From positions 682,001 through 746,000 of the forward strand of contig OZ244865.1 of the NCBI GenBank assembly GCA_965221075.1: a DNA stretch of 64,000 bases, given 5' to 3'. Within the stretch, counting starts at the first letter, position 1. Each line of letters begins with the position of its first letter. The notes below the pieces were generated by a model that saw only the letters and a list, made by a program, of their open reading frames with translations, was not told the origin of the DNA and searched no databases. Positions 40,127 through 49,265 of this stretch are shown one piece after another. Position numbers and translations under genes: made by a program. The DNA comes from UBA2970 sp965221075 (GTDB lineage Bacteria; Verrucomicrobiota; Verrucomicrobiia; Limisphaerales; AAA164-E04).

Positions 40127-42523
40127 ATGGAGTATACCGGATCCATCGAAGCCTTCGTGCATGTCGCCGGCCTGGTCCTCTCGGGAAGGGACTGGTGGCC
40201 GGCCGTCCTGATCGGGTTCGCCGCGGCCCTGCCGCTCGTCTACCTGGCCTGCCGCCGGGCCGGGGGATCCGGCCGAGCGGGCAGGCTGTGCGGACTGCTT
40301 CGCGTGGCCGGCCTGGTCCTGCTCCTGCTCTGCCTGCTCGAGCCGCAGTGGAGCGGGCAGCGCCCCGTTCCCGGAGCCAACTACATGGTCCTGGCGGCCG
40401 ACAACAGCCAGGGAATGCAGATCCACGACGCCGGCAGCGGCATCTCCCGGGGCGAGGACCTGCGCCGGTACCTGCTGCAGGGATCCTCCCGGTGGCAGCA
40501 GGCCCTCTCGGAGCGCTTCCAGCTGCGCCGCTTCCAGTTCGACACCCGCCTGGCGGGGGTGCGGGAGTTCGACCGGCTGAGCTTCGAGGGACGCGCCTCG
40601 GGCATCGCCCACGCGCTGCGCTCCCTGGCCCGCCGCTTCGAGGGCCAGCCCCTGGCCGGCATCCTCCTCTTCAGCGACGGAAACGCCACCGACTGGGTGG
40701 AGGGCGAGTTCGACTGGAGCGGCCTTCCGCCGGTCTATCCGGTGGTCTCGGGCAGCGCCGAGATGGTGCCCGACCTGGCCGTCCGCAGCGTCTCGGTCAC
40801 CGAGACCGACTTCGAGGACGCTCCCGTCACCCTGATGGCGGAGGTGGAGGCCGCGGGCCTGGAGGGCTCGGAGATGCGGGTGGTCCTGGAGAGCCTTGAC
40901 GGCGGGGAGGAGGCGCAGGAGCAGTCCCGGGAGATCGGGTCGGATCCCGAGCGGCTCAAGTTCCGGTTCCAGTTCCGTCCCGGCTCCCGGCGGCTCTCCT
41001 TCTACCGCCTGTCGGTGGAGCCGTCCATGGCCCCCTCGCCGGAGGGGGAGGAGTTCCAGGAGGCCACCCTGGCCAACAACCGCAGGGTGGTGGCCGTGGA
41101 CCGGGGGGACGGGCCCCACCGGATCCTGTACGTGGCCGGCCGGCCCAACTGGGAGTACAAGTTCCTCAAGCGGGCCCTGGAGGAGGACGACCAGCTCCAC
41201 CTGGTGGGGCTGATCCGGGTGGCCAGCCGGGCGCCCCGCTTCGAGTTCAAGGGGCGCAGGGGGGAGACCAGCAATCCGCTCTACCGCGGGTTCGACGGGC
41301 AGGACGAGCTGACCGAGCAGTACGACCAGCCGGTGATGACCCGGCTCAACATCAGGGACGAGTCGGAGCTGGTGGGGGGCTTCCCCCGCAAGGCCGAGGA
41401 CCTCTACGCCTACAAGGCGGTGATCGTGGACGATCTGGAGGCCTCCTTCTTCGCCACCGAGCAGATGTCCCTGCTGCAGCGCTACGTGTCGGAGCGGGGA
41501 GGCGGCTTCCTGGCCCTGGGCGGGTACGGCTCCCTGGTGGACGGCGGCTACGAGGGGACTCCGGTGGGCGACATGCTCCCGGTCTACCTGGACGTCCGGG
41601 ACGAGGCTCCGGTGGGGCCGGTGCGCATGCGCCTGACCCGCGAGGGGATGCTCGAGCCCTGGGTGCGCCTGCGGCCCACCGAGTCCCAGGAGGAGGACCG
41701 GCTGGAGGCGATGATCCCCTTCCGGGTGCTCAGCCGGGTGGGGCGCCTCAAGCCCGGGGCGATCCCCCTGATCGAGGCGCGCGAGGAGCGCACCGGGAAG
41801 GTCCACGCGGCCCTGGCGGTGCAGCGCTACGGCCGGGGCAAGACCGCGGCCCTGATGATCGGGGACATGTGGCGCTGGCAGATGCACGACCACGAGGGCT
41901 CGGGGGAGCAGGGGCAGGCCTGGCGCCAGATCGTCCGCTGGCTGGTGGGGGACGTGCCCGAGCCGATCGAGCTCTCCTTCCGCAAGGTGGCCGGCGATCC
42001 CAACCAGACCATGCGCGTCGAGGTCCGGGTCAGGGACCCGGCCTTCCTGCCCATGGAGAACGCCTCGGTGTCCCTGGAGGTGGAGACCCTCTCCCTGGAG
42101 GGGGAGATCGGCGAGGCGCCGGTGCTGCTGGAGGCCGAGGCCTCGGACACCGAGCCCGGCCTATACCAGGCCAGCTACATCCCCCGGAAGGCGGGGGGCT
42201 ACTCGGTCAAGGCCATGGTGGCCGACGCCGACGGGCTCACGGTGGGCGAGGAGACCGGGGGATGGAGCTCCGATCCCGCGGCCGAGGAGTTCCGCTCCCC
42301 CTATCCCAACTTCGCCCTGATGGAGGAGATCGCCCGCCGCACCGGAGGCGAGGTGGTGGAGCGCCCGGACCTGGAGGGGCTGGCCGGTGAGCTGGCCCTG
42401 CGCCCGGCTCCGGTGATGGAGTCCTGGCTGAGGCCGGTCTGGAACACCCCCCTGGTCTTCGTGCTGGCCCTGGGGTGCTTCGTGGCGGAATGGGGGATCC
42501 GGAGGGCCGGAGGCTACGCGTGA
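40127..42523 (+). CDS. Membrane-anchored GATase1-like / VWA-like protein
   Basis: A 798-residue inner-membrane protein with two N-terminal helices (about residues 22-40 and 58-74) and one near the C-terminus (PLVFVLALGCFVAEW). After helix two comes a degenerate von Willebrand A segment (ADNSQGM for the DxSxS motif, then LLFSDGNATDW). A glutamine-amidotransferase-like fold follows (AVIVDDLEAS, GGGFLALGGYGSL) without its catalytic Cys. An Ig-like region precedes the last helix. This combination is common in Planctomycetes and Verrucomicrobia in BatA-like operons. The function is unknown; a periplasmic binding or surface-assembly role is plausible. The stop overlaps the next gene as GTGA. Confidence 0.72.
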   Translation: MEYTGSIEAFVHVAGLVLSGRDWWPAVLIGFAAALPLVYLACRRAGGSGRAGRLCGLLRVAGLVLLLLCLLEPQWSGQRPVPGANYMVLAADNSQGMQIHDAGSGISRGEDLRRYLLQGSSRWQQALSERFQLRRFQFDTRLAGVREFDRLSFEGRASGIAHALRSLARRFEGQPLAGILLFSDGNATDWVEGEFDWSGLPPVYPVVSGSAEMVPDLAVRSVSVTETDFEDAPVTLMAEVEAAGLEGSEMRVVLESLDGGEEAQEQSREIGSDPERLKFRFQFRPGSRRLSFYRLSVEPSMAPSPEGEEFQEATLANNRRVVAVDRGDGPHRILYVAGRPNWEYKFLKRALEEDDQLHLVGLIRVASRAPRFEFKGRRGETSNPLYRGFDGQDELTEQYDQPVMTRLNIRDESELVGGFPRKAEDLYAYKAVIVDDLEASFFATEQMSLLQRYVSERGGGFLALGGYGSLVDGGYEGTPVGDMLPVYLDVRDEAPVGPVRMRLTREGMLEPWVRLRPTESQEEDRLEAMIPFRVLSRVGRLKPGAIPLIEAREERTGKVHAALAVQRYGRGKTAALMIGDMWRWQMHDHEGSGEQGQAWRQIVRWLVGDVPEPIELSFRKVAGDPNQTMRVEVRVRDPAFLPMENASVSLEVETLSLEGEIGEAPVLLEAEASDTEPGLYQASYIPRKAGGYSVKAMVADADGLTVGEETGGWSSDPAAEEFRSPYPNFALMEEIARRTGGEVVERPDLEGLAGELALRPAPVMESWLRPVWNTPLVFVLALGCFVAEWGIRRAGGYA

Positions 42524-43512
42524 GGGCGGGCGCGCTTTCCATCTGCGGCATCCTCCTGCTGGCCCTGGCGGGCCTGGCCCGGGCCGAGGGCAGGGCCACC
42601 CTGGTCCTGGTGACCGGGGCGCCCGGGTCGCCGGAGTACGGCGAGGCCTTCGCCCGGTGGACCGGATTCTGGCAGAAGGCGGGAGAGAGGGCGGGGGCCG
42701 GCGTCCGCCTGCTGGGGCAGGACGAGGCGGCCGACGGGCCCTCGGACCGGGAGCGCTTCCAGGCCCTGCTCGAGGAGGAGGAGGCCCACGGGGAGGGGGA
42801 GCTCTGGCTGGTCTTCCACGGGCACGGGACCTTCGACGGCAGGAACGCCAAGTTCAACCTCCGGGGCCCGGACGTCTCGGCCGGCGATCTCTCGGGATGG
42901 CTCTCCGGCTTCCAGCGCCCGCTGGTGCTGGTCAGCGGCTTCTCGGCCAGCGCCCCCTTCATCGAGGCCCTCTCGGGCCCGGGGCGCCTGATCCTGTCGG
43001 CCACCCGCAGCGGCCACCAGAACAGCTACTCGCGCTTCGGGGGCTTCCTGGCCGGCGCCCTGGAGGATCCCGAGGCCGACCTGGACCGGGACGACCAGGT
43101 CTCCCTGCTGGAGGCCTTCCTGATGGCCTCCCGGAAGACCGGCGCCTTCTACGAGGCGGAGGGGCGGCTGGCCACCGAGCACGCCCTGCTGGAGGACACC
43201 GGGGATCGGCGGGGGGTGGAGGCCGACTGGTTCCGGGGGGTGCGGGCGATCCGGGAGAGCCGGGACGGGAGCCGGCCCGACGGTCGCCGGGCCCACCAGT
43301 TCCACCTGATCCCCAGCGCCTTCGAGGCCGCCCTGCCGGAGGAGCTGCGCCGGGAGCGGGACGAGCTGGAGATGGAGCTGCTGGACCTCCGGGACGCCAA
43401 GGACTCGATGGACTCCGCCGAGTACTACCGGGAGCTGGAGGGCGTTCTCGTCCAGCTCTCGGAGATCTACCTGAGGGCCGAGTCCCTCATGGGCGGGGAT
43501 CCGGGGGAATGA
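42520..43512 (+). CDS. Caspase-like (C13-type) fold protein, probable pseudoprotease
   Basis: A 330-residue exported protein starting at a GTG in the GTGA overlap with the gene before; a signal peptide ends about residue 21 (ALAGLARAEG). The core resembles peptidase C13/caspase-like domains: LWLVFHGHGTFDGRNAKFNLRG contains the His-Gly-His of the active site, and LVLVSGFSASAPFIEAL is where the catalytic Cys normally lies. No Cys is present there. LILSATRSGHQNSYSRFGGFLAGAL and RLATEHALLEDTGDRRG complete the domain. A C-terminal coiled coil (ELRRERDELEMELLDLRD) follows. It probably binds rather than cleaves peptides, with the GATase-like partner. Its end overlaps the converging phosphatase gene by 26 bp. 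Confidence 0.65.
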   Translation: MRAGALSICGILLLALAGLARAEGRATLVLVTGAPGSPEYGEAFARWTGFWQKAGERAGAGVRLLGQDEAADGPSDRERFQALLEEEEAHGEGELWLVFHGHGTFDGRNAKFNLRGPDVSAGDLSGWLSGFQRPLVLVSGFSASAPFIEALSGPGRLILSATRSGHQNSYSRFGGFLAGALEDPEADLDRDDQVSLLEAFLMASRKTGAFYEAEGRLATEHALLEDTGDRRGVEADWFRGVRAIRESRDGSRPDGRRAHQFHLIPSAFEAALPEELRRERDELEMELLDLRDAKDSMDSAEYYRELEGVLVQLSEIYLRAESLMGGDPGE

Positions 43513-45007
43513 TCTCCTGGCTGCGCACCTCGAGGGTCCAGTCCTCGAAGCGCTCGCGCACCGTCAGCAGCCCCCAGGCGTCGAAGCCGTAGCCGCACCC
43601 GATCCCGTAGACGCTGTCGGGGGAGACGTTGAAGGTGTGGACCGAGCCCCGGATCAGGGGCCGCTTGTCCCCCGACTCCAGCCTGAGGGCCAGCTCCTCG
43701 CTCCCCAGACCGATCAGGTCGAAGCCGTCGGCCTTCTGCCAGTGCCGGTGGATCCCCCGCCCGGCGATCAGCCGCCGCATCATCGGATTGGGGACGCTGG
43801 AGTGCTGGTGGGCCCTGAGCACCCCCATCAGCTGCGGGGAGCCTCTCGAGGCCTGGTCGAGGAGGTAGCGGGTGGCCTCCTCTCCGTACACCCAGGCCCG
43901 TCCCGGGTTGTAGCCCAGGGCCGGCTCCTCGGCCAGGAGGGTGAAGTCGTTCCACATGAAGCCCAGGGGGCCGGGGCTGACGGGGCTCTCGGGCCTCCGG
44001 GGCGCCAGCTCCCGGGCCAGGGGGCCGGCCAGGAGGTCCCCGAAGCGGCCGGCGAAGCCTCCGGGGCGGAGCTCCCCCAGCAGCTGGAAGGAAGCCTCCG
44101 AGCCCAGGAGCGGGGCCGGGTCGTAGCCGGGCTCCATGCCGCCGTGGTTGCACTGCAGGTAGTGCCGCCCGCAGCCCAGGTAGAGCACGACCGGCAGGTA
44201 GTCGTAGAGCCGCATGGGCCGGGAGTAGGGGTAGTTCGCGCCGAACTTGCGCTGCAGCTCGGCGACGTATCCGTAGCTGGCGGTCAGAGAGATGTCCTCG
44301 TGGTTGCCCCTGACCAGGATCACCTTCTGCGGATTGGCCAGCAGCAGGCGCATGAGGGTGTAGACCACCTCGGCGCCGTAGGATCCCCGATCGGTGTAGT
44401 CTCCCAGGAACAGGAAGCGGAGATCTGGAGGCACGATGCGGAATCCCTCCAGGTCGCCCTCCTGGTTCAGGCGGTCCAGGAAGCGGATCAGCGAGAGGAC
44501 GTCTCCGTGGAAGTCCCCGTGGATCCACAGGCGGGTTCCCGGGGGGAGCGCCAGCCGCTGCGCGAAGGGCTGGAAGGGCAGTTCCGGATCCTGGTAGTAC
44601 ACCCGCTCGGGATCGAGGAACGAGGGCAGGTCGGGGAGGGGGGCCAGCCACTGCTCCGGGCGGGAGAGCGGTCCCTGCCCGAAGCGGGCGAAGGCCTCGT
44701 CCAGCGCCCGGTCGAATTCCCGCGGCCCCTCCAGGGGCAGGCGGTCCAGGGGGGGGAGGCGCCCCCGCAGCTGGCGGTTGGTGGGAAGGGCCAGGCAGGC
44801 GTCGCGCCACTGGGCGAAGGTCGGAGCGGCCGGCTCCCGGGGCCCGGGCTGCGGCGCGGTAGGGGGCGCCTGCCGGCAGGCCCCTGCCAGCGCCAGCAGG
44901 AGCAGCAGGAGGAGAACCCCCGGTCCGGACGCAGCGGTTCCCGCAAGCCGGATCCGGCTGCCTTCGCGCCTCCCTTCTCCAGAGCCGCCCTGCTCCGCCT
45001 CTCTCAT
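43487..45007 (-). CDS. PPP-type metallophosphoesterase lipoprotein
   Basis: A 506-residue protein. A run of Leu ends in the lipobox ALAGAC (Cys about residue 43), so it should be a lipoprotein facing the periplasm. The catalytic domain has IHGDFHGD (GDxHG), FLGDYTDRGSYG (GDxxDRG), VRGNHED (GNHE), the later metal His in CNHGGMEPGY, and LRAHQHS. These are the PPP phosphatase motifs, as in Ser/Thr phosphatases and ApaH. A periplasmic PPP enzyme is unusual. The substrate could be a phosphoprotein or nucleotide. The ATG at 45007 is chosen; upstream frame is Arg-rich and not conserved. The 3' end overlaps the caspase-like gene. Confidence 0.8.
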   Translation of the reverse strand: MREAEQGGSGEGRREGSRIRLAGTAASGPGVLLLLLLLALAGACRQAPPTAPQPGPREPAAPTFAQWRDACLALPTNRQLRGRLPPLDRLPLEGPREFDRALDEAFARFGQGPLSRPEQWLAPLPDLPSFLDPERVYYQDPELPFQPFAQRLALPPGTRLWIHGDFHGDVLSLIRFLDRLNQEGDLEGFRIVPPDLRFLFLGDYTDRGSYGAEVVYTLMRLLLANPQKVILVRGNHEDISLTASYGYVAELQRKFGANYPYSRPMRLYDYLPVVLYLGCGRHYLQCNHGGMEPGYDPAPLLGSEASFQLLGELRPGGFAGRFGDLLAGPLARELAPRRPESPVSPGPLGFMWNDFTLLAEEPALGYNPGRAWVYGEEATRYLLDQASRGSPQLMGVLRAHQHSSVPNPMMRRLIAGRGIHRHWQKADGFDLIGLGSEELALRLESGDKRPLIRGSVHTFNVSPDSVYGIGCGYGFDAWGLLTVRERFEDWTLEVRSQEIIPPDPRP

Positions 45008-45209
45008 CGCTGCTTCGCCTTCCACAGATCCGCCCCTCTCCCCGTGCCTGCGCCGCTCGATGCGGCGCTCCCGGGCAGTTCCGCGTTGTCTTGGACGCTC
45101 CCGAGCCGCACGGGCCGGCCCGCCGGAACGAGGGCGCCGGTTCCCGGGCGGCTTCTCCGCAGTCCCTGTCCGGCCATCCTGCCCGGATCCGCGCGCCATG
45201 GAAGCTTTC

Positions 45210-46742
45210 TCACAGGACGGGGCCCAGGTGCCAGGGGACGAACTCCTCGTCGCCCATGCCGGCCCGCTCGCTGCAGGTCCTCTCGCCGCCGGCCACCGCC
45301 AGGAGAGCCTCGAAGATCCGCCGTCCCGCCTCGGGGACGCTCTCCTCGCCGTCGAGGATGGTGCCGGCGTTGATGTCCATGTCCTGGTCCATCCACCGGT
45401 AGAGGGGGGTGTGGGAGGCGATCTTGAGGCACGGGGCCGGCTTGCAGCCGTAGACGCTGCCCCGTCCGGTGGTGAAGGCCGCGATGTTGCAGCCGCCGCC
45501 GACCAGCCCGGTCATGCTCACCGGATCGTTGCCCGGGGTGTCCATGAAGCAGAGGCCCCGGGACTCCACGGGCTCGGCGTAGCGGTAGACCGCCTCCAGG
45601 GGGGCGGCTCCCGCCTTGGCCACGGCTCCCAGGCTCTTCTCGTAGATGGTGGTCAGTCCCCCCTCGTGGTTGCCGAAGGAGGGGTTGTTGTCGATGGAGG
45701 CTCCGTGGAGCCTGACGTGGTCCTCCCACCAGCGGATCCGCTCCATCAGCCGGCGAGCCACCTCCGGATCGCGGGCGCGGCGCGCCAGCAGGTGCTCCGC
45801 ACCGTAGATCTCGGGAGTCTCGGCCAGCACCGACGTGCCTCCCTGGGCCACCAGCAGGTCCGAGGCGTGCCCCAGGGCCGGGTTGGCGGTGATCCCGCTG
45901 TGGCCGTCGGAGCCGCCGCAGTTGAGCGCCAGCGCCAGCTGGTCGGCTCCCTGGGGGGTGCGCCGCGCCTCGTCGGCCCGGGGCAGGATCCGCCCGACCG
46001 CCTCGGCCGCCGCCTCCACGGTACGGGCCATGCCTCCCTGCCTCTGGATGCTCAGCGCCGGGATCGAACCCGGATCCAGCTCCTGCGCCTGGAACAGGCG
46101 GGAGAGCTGGTTGACCTCGCAGCCCAGGCCCAGGAAGACGCAGCCTCCCACGTTGGGATGGCGGGCGATCCCGGCCAGCGTCCGCTGCAGGAGCTCCAGG
46201 GGACTGCCGGGCAGGATGCTGCAGCCGCTGGGGTGGGTGAAGGCCGCCACTCCGTCCACCCGGGGGAACTCCCTCTCCAGGGCGGCGGCGCCGAACCGCC
46301 CGGCCACATGCCGGGCGGCAGAGGCCGAGCAGTTGACGCTGGCGATCACCGCCACGTAGTTGCGGGTGCCGGCCCGCCTTCCGGGGCGGGCGTATCCCAT
46401 GAAGGTGCGCCGGCCTTCGGCGCCCTCCCGGGGAGGGCCTGCGGCCGTCCGGAGCGGATCGCAGCGGCGCTCGAAGTCGCGGCAGGAGACGTTCCGGGTG
46501 TGGACGTGCTCTCCGGGCGCGATGTCCTCCCGTGCGAAGCCGATGACCTGGCCGTACTTGACGAGCTCCCCCTGGGCGGGCACGTGGCGGAGGGCCACCT
46601 TGTGGCCGGCCGGGATCGTGGCGGGGCACACCACCCGCTCCCCTCCGATGCGGACCTCGCTGCCCGCCTTGAGGGTGGATCGGAGGACCGCGACGTTGTC
46701 CTCCCCGTCCAGAAGGACCGAGATCTCCTCGATAGGCCTCAT
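45210..46742 (-). CDS. UxaA-family (altronate/galactarate-type) hydrolyase
   Basis: A 510-residue sugar-acid dehydratase. An N-terminal SAF domain (about residues 1-100) is followed by a linker and the large catalytic domain of the UxaA/GarD family. The catalytic domain has FMGYARPGRRAGTRNYVAVIASVNCSA, GVAAFTHPSGC, GLGCEVNQL, LNCGGSDGHSGITANPALG and FMDTPGNDPVSMTGLVGGGCN. These contain the His and Cys ligands for the metal or Fe-S site. It dehydrates altronate or a related aldonate to a 2-keto-3-deoxy acid. An FAH-type KdaD-like gene at 48370 may act on such products. It diverges from hemB. Confidence 0.87.
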   Translation of the reverse strand: MRPIEEISVLLDGEDNVAVLRSTLKAGSEVRIGGERVVCPATIPAGHKVALRHVPAQGELVKYGQVIGFAREDIAPGEHVHTRNVSCRDFERRCDPLRTAAGPPREGAEGRRTFMGYARPGRRAGTRNYVAVIASVNCSASAARHVAGRFGAAALEREFPRVDGVAAFTHPSGCSILPGSPLELLQRTLAGIARHPNVGGCVFLGLGCEVNQLSRLFQAQELDPGSIPALSIQRQGGMARTVEAAAEAVGRILPRADEARRTPQGADQLALALNCGGSDGHSGITANPALGHASDLLVAQGGTSVLAETPEIYGAEHLLARRARDPEVARRLMERIRWWEDHVRLHGASIDNNPSFGNHEGGLTTIYEKSLGAVAKAGAAPLEAVYRYAEPVESRGLCFMDTPGNDPVSMTGLVGGGCNIAAFTTGRGSVYGCKPAPCLKIASHTPLYRWMDQDMDINAGTILDGEESVPEAGRRIFEALLAVAGGERTCSERAGMGDEEFVPWHLGPVL

Positions 46743-46810
46743 CGGAAGCTCCCGGCCATGGTCCCACCGGCGGGCCAGGATTTCAACGTCCCTCGGCTCG
46801 AACGAAGCGG

Positions 46811-46839
46811 TTGCCTCCGGCGATCTTCCTGTCCACCAT
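46811..46839 (+). promoter_or_regulatory. Possible hemB promoter
   Basis: TTGCCT (46811-46816), 17 bp, CACCAT (46834-46839), about 38 bases before the ATG. The -10 matches that upstream of tRNA-Val but departs from the AAG/TAG pattern. Confidence 0.3.
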
Positions 46840-46876
46840 GGGGAGCCCCGGCGGGAGGCGGCCCGAGGGGGAACCT

Positions 46877-47890
46877 ATGATGCAGCCTCCGAGGAGAAGG
46901 ATGCGGCGGATGCGCCGCTCGCCCCAGGTCAGGGACCTGGTGCAGGAGTGCCGCCTGGCCCGGGAGGACCTGGCGATGCCGCTCTTCGTGCGGGAGGGGC
47001 TCGACGCCCCGGAGCCGGTCCCCTCCATGCCCGGGATCCTGCGCCACGGCCCCCGGGACCTGGCCGAGGAATGCCGCCGGCTCTCCGACTGGGGGATCCG
47101 GGCGGTGGCCCTCTTCCCCTCCTGCGTGGAGGCCCGGGATCCGCAGGGGAGCGCCGCCCTGGATTCCCGGGGAGTGGTTCCCTCCGCCCTGCGGCTCCTC
47201 AAGCGGGCCGTCCCCTCCCTGATCGTGATCTGCGACGTGGCCCTCGATCCCTACACCTCCCACGGGCACGACGGCGTGCTCGCCCCCGGGGGAGGGGAGG
47301 TGGACAACGATCCCACGGTGGAGATCCTCTCCCGGATGGCCGTGGCGCTGGCCGAGGCGGGGGCCGACTGGGTGGCTCCCTCGGACATGATGGACGGAAG
47401 GGTCGGGGCCATCCGCCAGGCCCTGGACTCGCAGGGGCACTCCTCGGTGCCGATCCTCTCCTACGCCGCCAAGTTCAACTCCGCCTACTACGGCCCGTTC
47501 CGCCAGGCGGTGGGCAGCGCCCGGACCGGAGGCTACCTCGACAAGGGCGGCTACCAGCTGCCCCCGGCCAACGCCCGAGAGGCCCTGCGCGACGCCCTGC
47601 TCGACCAGGAGGAGGGGGCCGACATGCTGATGGTCAAGCCGGCCGGGCCCTACCTGGACATCCTCGCCCGGCTCAGGCAGTCCTCGGAGCTGCCCCTGGC
47701 CGCCTACCAGGTGTCGGGAGAGTACGCCCAGATCCACGCCGCCGCCGAGAAGGGGTGGCTGGACTACGCCCGGGCGAGGGACGAGTCGCTTCTGGCCATC
47801 CGGCGGGCCGGCGCCGATCTGATTCTGACCTACTTCGCCCGGGAGCTGGTCGCCGGGGACGGGCCCCTGGCCGGCCGGCCCGGATCCTGA
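46877..47890 (+). CDS. hemB: Porphobilinogen synthase (delta-aminolevulinate dehydratase)
   Basis: A 337-residue enzyme joining two aminolevulinates in haem synthesis. It shows RDLVQECRLAREDLAMPLFVREG, the active-site Lys pair (SYAAKFNSAYYGPFR, about residue 197; MLMVKPAGPYLD, about residue 253), and WVAPSDMMDGRVGAIR. The metal site reads CDVALDPYTSHGHDG: the two later Cys of zinc enzymes (CxC...C) are Ala/Asp/Asp, so this is the Asp-rich, zinc-independent, Mg-activated type. GAGGGGGA precedes the ATG at 46877. It is divergent from the uxaA-like gene and is the only bona fide tetrapyrrole gene here. Confidence 0.95.
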   Translation: MMQPPRRRMRRMRRSPQVRDLVQECRLAREDLAMPLFVREGLDAPEPVPSMPGILRHGPRDLAEECRRLSDWGIRAVALFPSCVEARDPQGSAALDSRGVVPSALRLLKRAVPSLIVICDVALDPYTSHGHDGVLAPGGGEVDNDPTVEILSRMAVALAEAGADWVAPSDMMDGRVGAIRQALDSQGHSSVPILSYAAKFNSAYYGPFRQAVGSARTGGYLDKGGYQLPPANAREALRDALLDQEEGADMLMVKPAGPYLDILARLRQSSELPLAAYQVSGEYAQIHAAAEKGWLDYARARDESLLAIRRAGADLILTYFARELVAGDGPLAGRPGS

Positions 47891-48369
47891 CCGCCGCCTG
47901 CCCAGGACCCTTGCCAGACCGGTTCCGGTCTCCAGGACGAGATGCCGAGGCTCCCTTCCTTCCGCTCCGCTTCCTCCGCCCCGGCCAGGGCTCCCCGGAG
48001 GGGTGGGGCTGCCGGGCGGCGGCAGGTCCATGCCTCCAGCCTGGAAACGGGCCTGCGGAACACACGGAGCCCGGAGGACCGGTACCTGCGCCGAGAACCC
48101 GTGGCCGAGGGGCCATGGAGGCTGGACCGACGGGAGGGGGGTGGCAGGACGCCTGGGCGCTTCCGGCTTCGGGTCCCTTGCCGAGGTACCGGCGCTCCGG
48201 AAGCGGTTCCCGTGCCCTCGCGGATCGACGCCCGCTCCATGGCGGGCGGGCGCGGCTTCCTGCGCATGCCTGAGGCAGGAGTCCGGCGGACCGTCCGCCG
48301 GGACGCCTGGTCCCCCGGGTCCGGCGGGGATCCCGGCGATGATCTTCGAACTTCCAACCGCTGCTGCCC
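47891..48369. other. Intergenic region between hemB and the FAH-family gene
   Basis: 479 bp with no recognisable protein or RNA gene. It contains a compact palindrome, AGACCGG-TT-CCGGTCT (47916-47931), 26 bp after the hemB stop, which may be a terminator stem though no T tract follows. A second short palindrome, GGCGGAC/GTCCGCC, lies near 48286-48300. Confidence 0.5.
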
Positions 48370-49254
48370 ATGAGTTCCGCCGCCTCGTCCCCTGAAGGAG
48401 CCGTGTCCGCCAGGCTCTGCAGGTACTCCATGGAGGGATCGGGGATCCGCACCGGACGGATCGACTCCGGCGGACGGGTGTCCGACCTGGGCGACGGGAC
48501 GCTGCTGGGCGGGATCCTGGAGAGCGGGGATCCCCTGTCGGCGCTCGCGGCCCTGGACGAGGGCGCCTCGCATCGCGTCGAGGACCTCGCCCTGCTGGCG
48601 CCGGTGGGCGACCAGCCGGTCTGGGCCGCGGGCGTGACCTACCAGCGGAGCCGGAAGGCCCGGATGGACGAGTCGGACTTCGCCGCCGCAGCCTACGAGC
48701 GGGTCTACCAGGCTCCCCGTCCCGAGCTCTTCCTCAAGGCCCTGCCCGGGCAGGCGGTGGGGCCGGGGGAGCCGGTGGGGATCCGGAGGGACTCGCGCTG
48801 GAACGTCCCCGAGCCGGAGCTGGCCCTGGTGTTCGGTCCCGGCGGCGCGCTGGCCGGCTGCACCATCGGCAACGACATGAGCTCCCGGGACATCGAGGGG
48901 GAGAACCCGCTCTACCTTCCCCAGGCCAAGCTCTACCGGCGCTCCTGCGCCCTGGGGCCCTGGGTGGCGCTGGGAGCGGACGAGGAGGAGATGCGCGGCT
49001 GGGAGATCCGCCTCTCCATCGTCCGCCGGGGCCGGGAGGCGTTCGGGGGATCGGTCCGGGTGGACCGCATCGTCCGCCCCTTTCAGCAGCTGGCCGGCTA
49101 CCTCTTCCGAAGCCAGGACCTCCCCCGGGGGGCGGTGCTGCTCACCGGAACCGGAATCGTCCCCGGGGACGGCTTCACCCTCGAGGAGGGGGATCGCGTG
49201 GACATCGGGATTTCCGGCATCGGAACGCTCTCCAACCCGGTCGCCTGGGTGTGA
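48370..49254 (+). CDS. FAH-family protein, 2-keto-3-deoxy-arabinonate dehydratase-like
   Basis: A 294-residue protein of the fumarylacetoacetate hydrolase superfamily. The catalytic C-terminal domain has RRDSRWNVPEPELALVFG (metal ligand Glu-x-Glu), GCTIGNDMSSRDIEGENPLYLPQAKLYRRSCALGPW and LLTGTGIVPGDGFTLEEGDRVDI. The GENPLYLPQAK segment is characteristic of 2-keto-3-deoxy-D-arabinonate dehydratase-type proteins (KdaD) rather than FahA. It would dehydrate a keto-deoxy sugar acid, in keeping with the UxaA-like enzyme 1.6 kb upstream on the other strand. No good ribosome site is seen; a later ATG (48430) is possible. Confidence 0.8.
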   Translation: MSSAASSPEGAVSARLCRYSMEGSGIRTGRIDSGGRVSDLGDGTLLGGILESGDPLSALAALDEGASHRVEDLALLAPVGDQPVWAAGVTYQRSRKARMDESDFAAAAYERVYQAPRPELFLKALPGQAVGPGEPVGIRRDSRWNVPEPELALVFGPGGALAGCTIGNDMSSRDIEGENPLYLPQAKLYRRSCALGPWVALGADEEEMRGWEIRLSIVRRGREAFGGSVRVDRIVRPFQQLAGYLFRSQDLPRGAVLLTGTGIVPGDGFTLEEGDRVDIGISGIGTLSNPVAWV

Positions 49255-49265
49255 CAAAATCCCCT

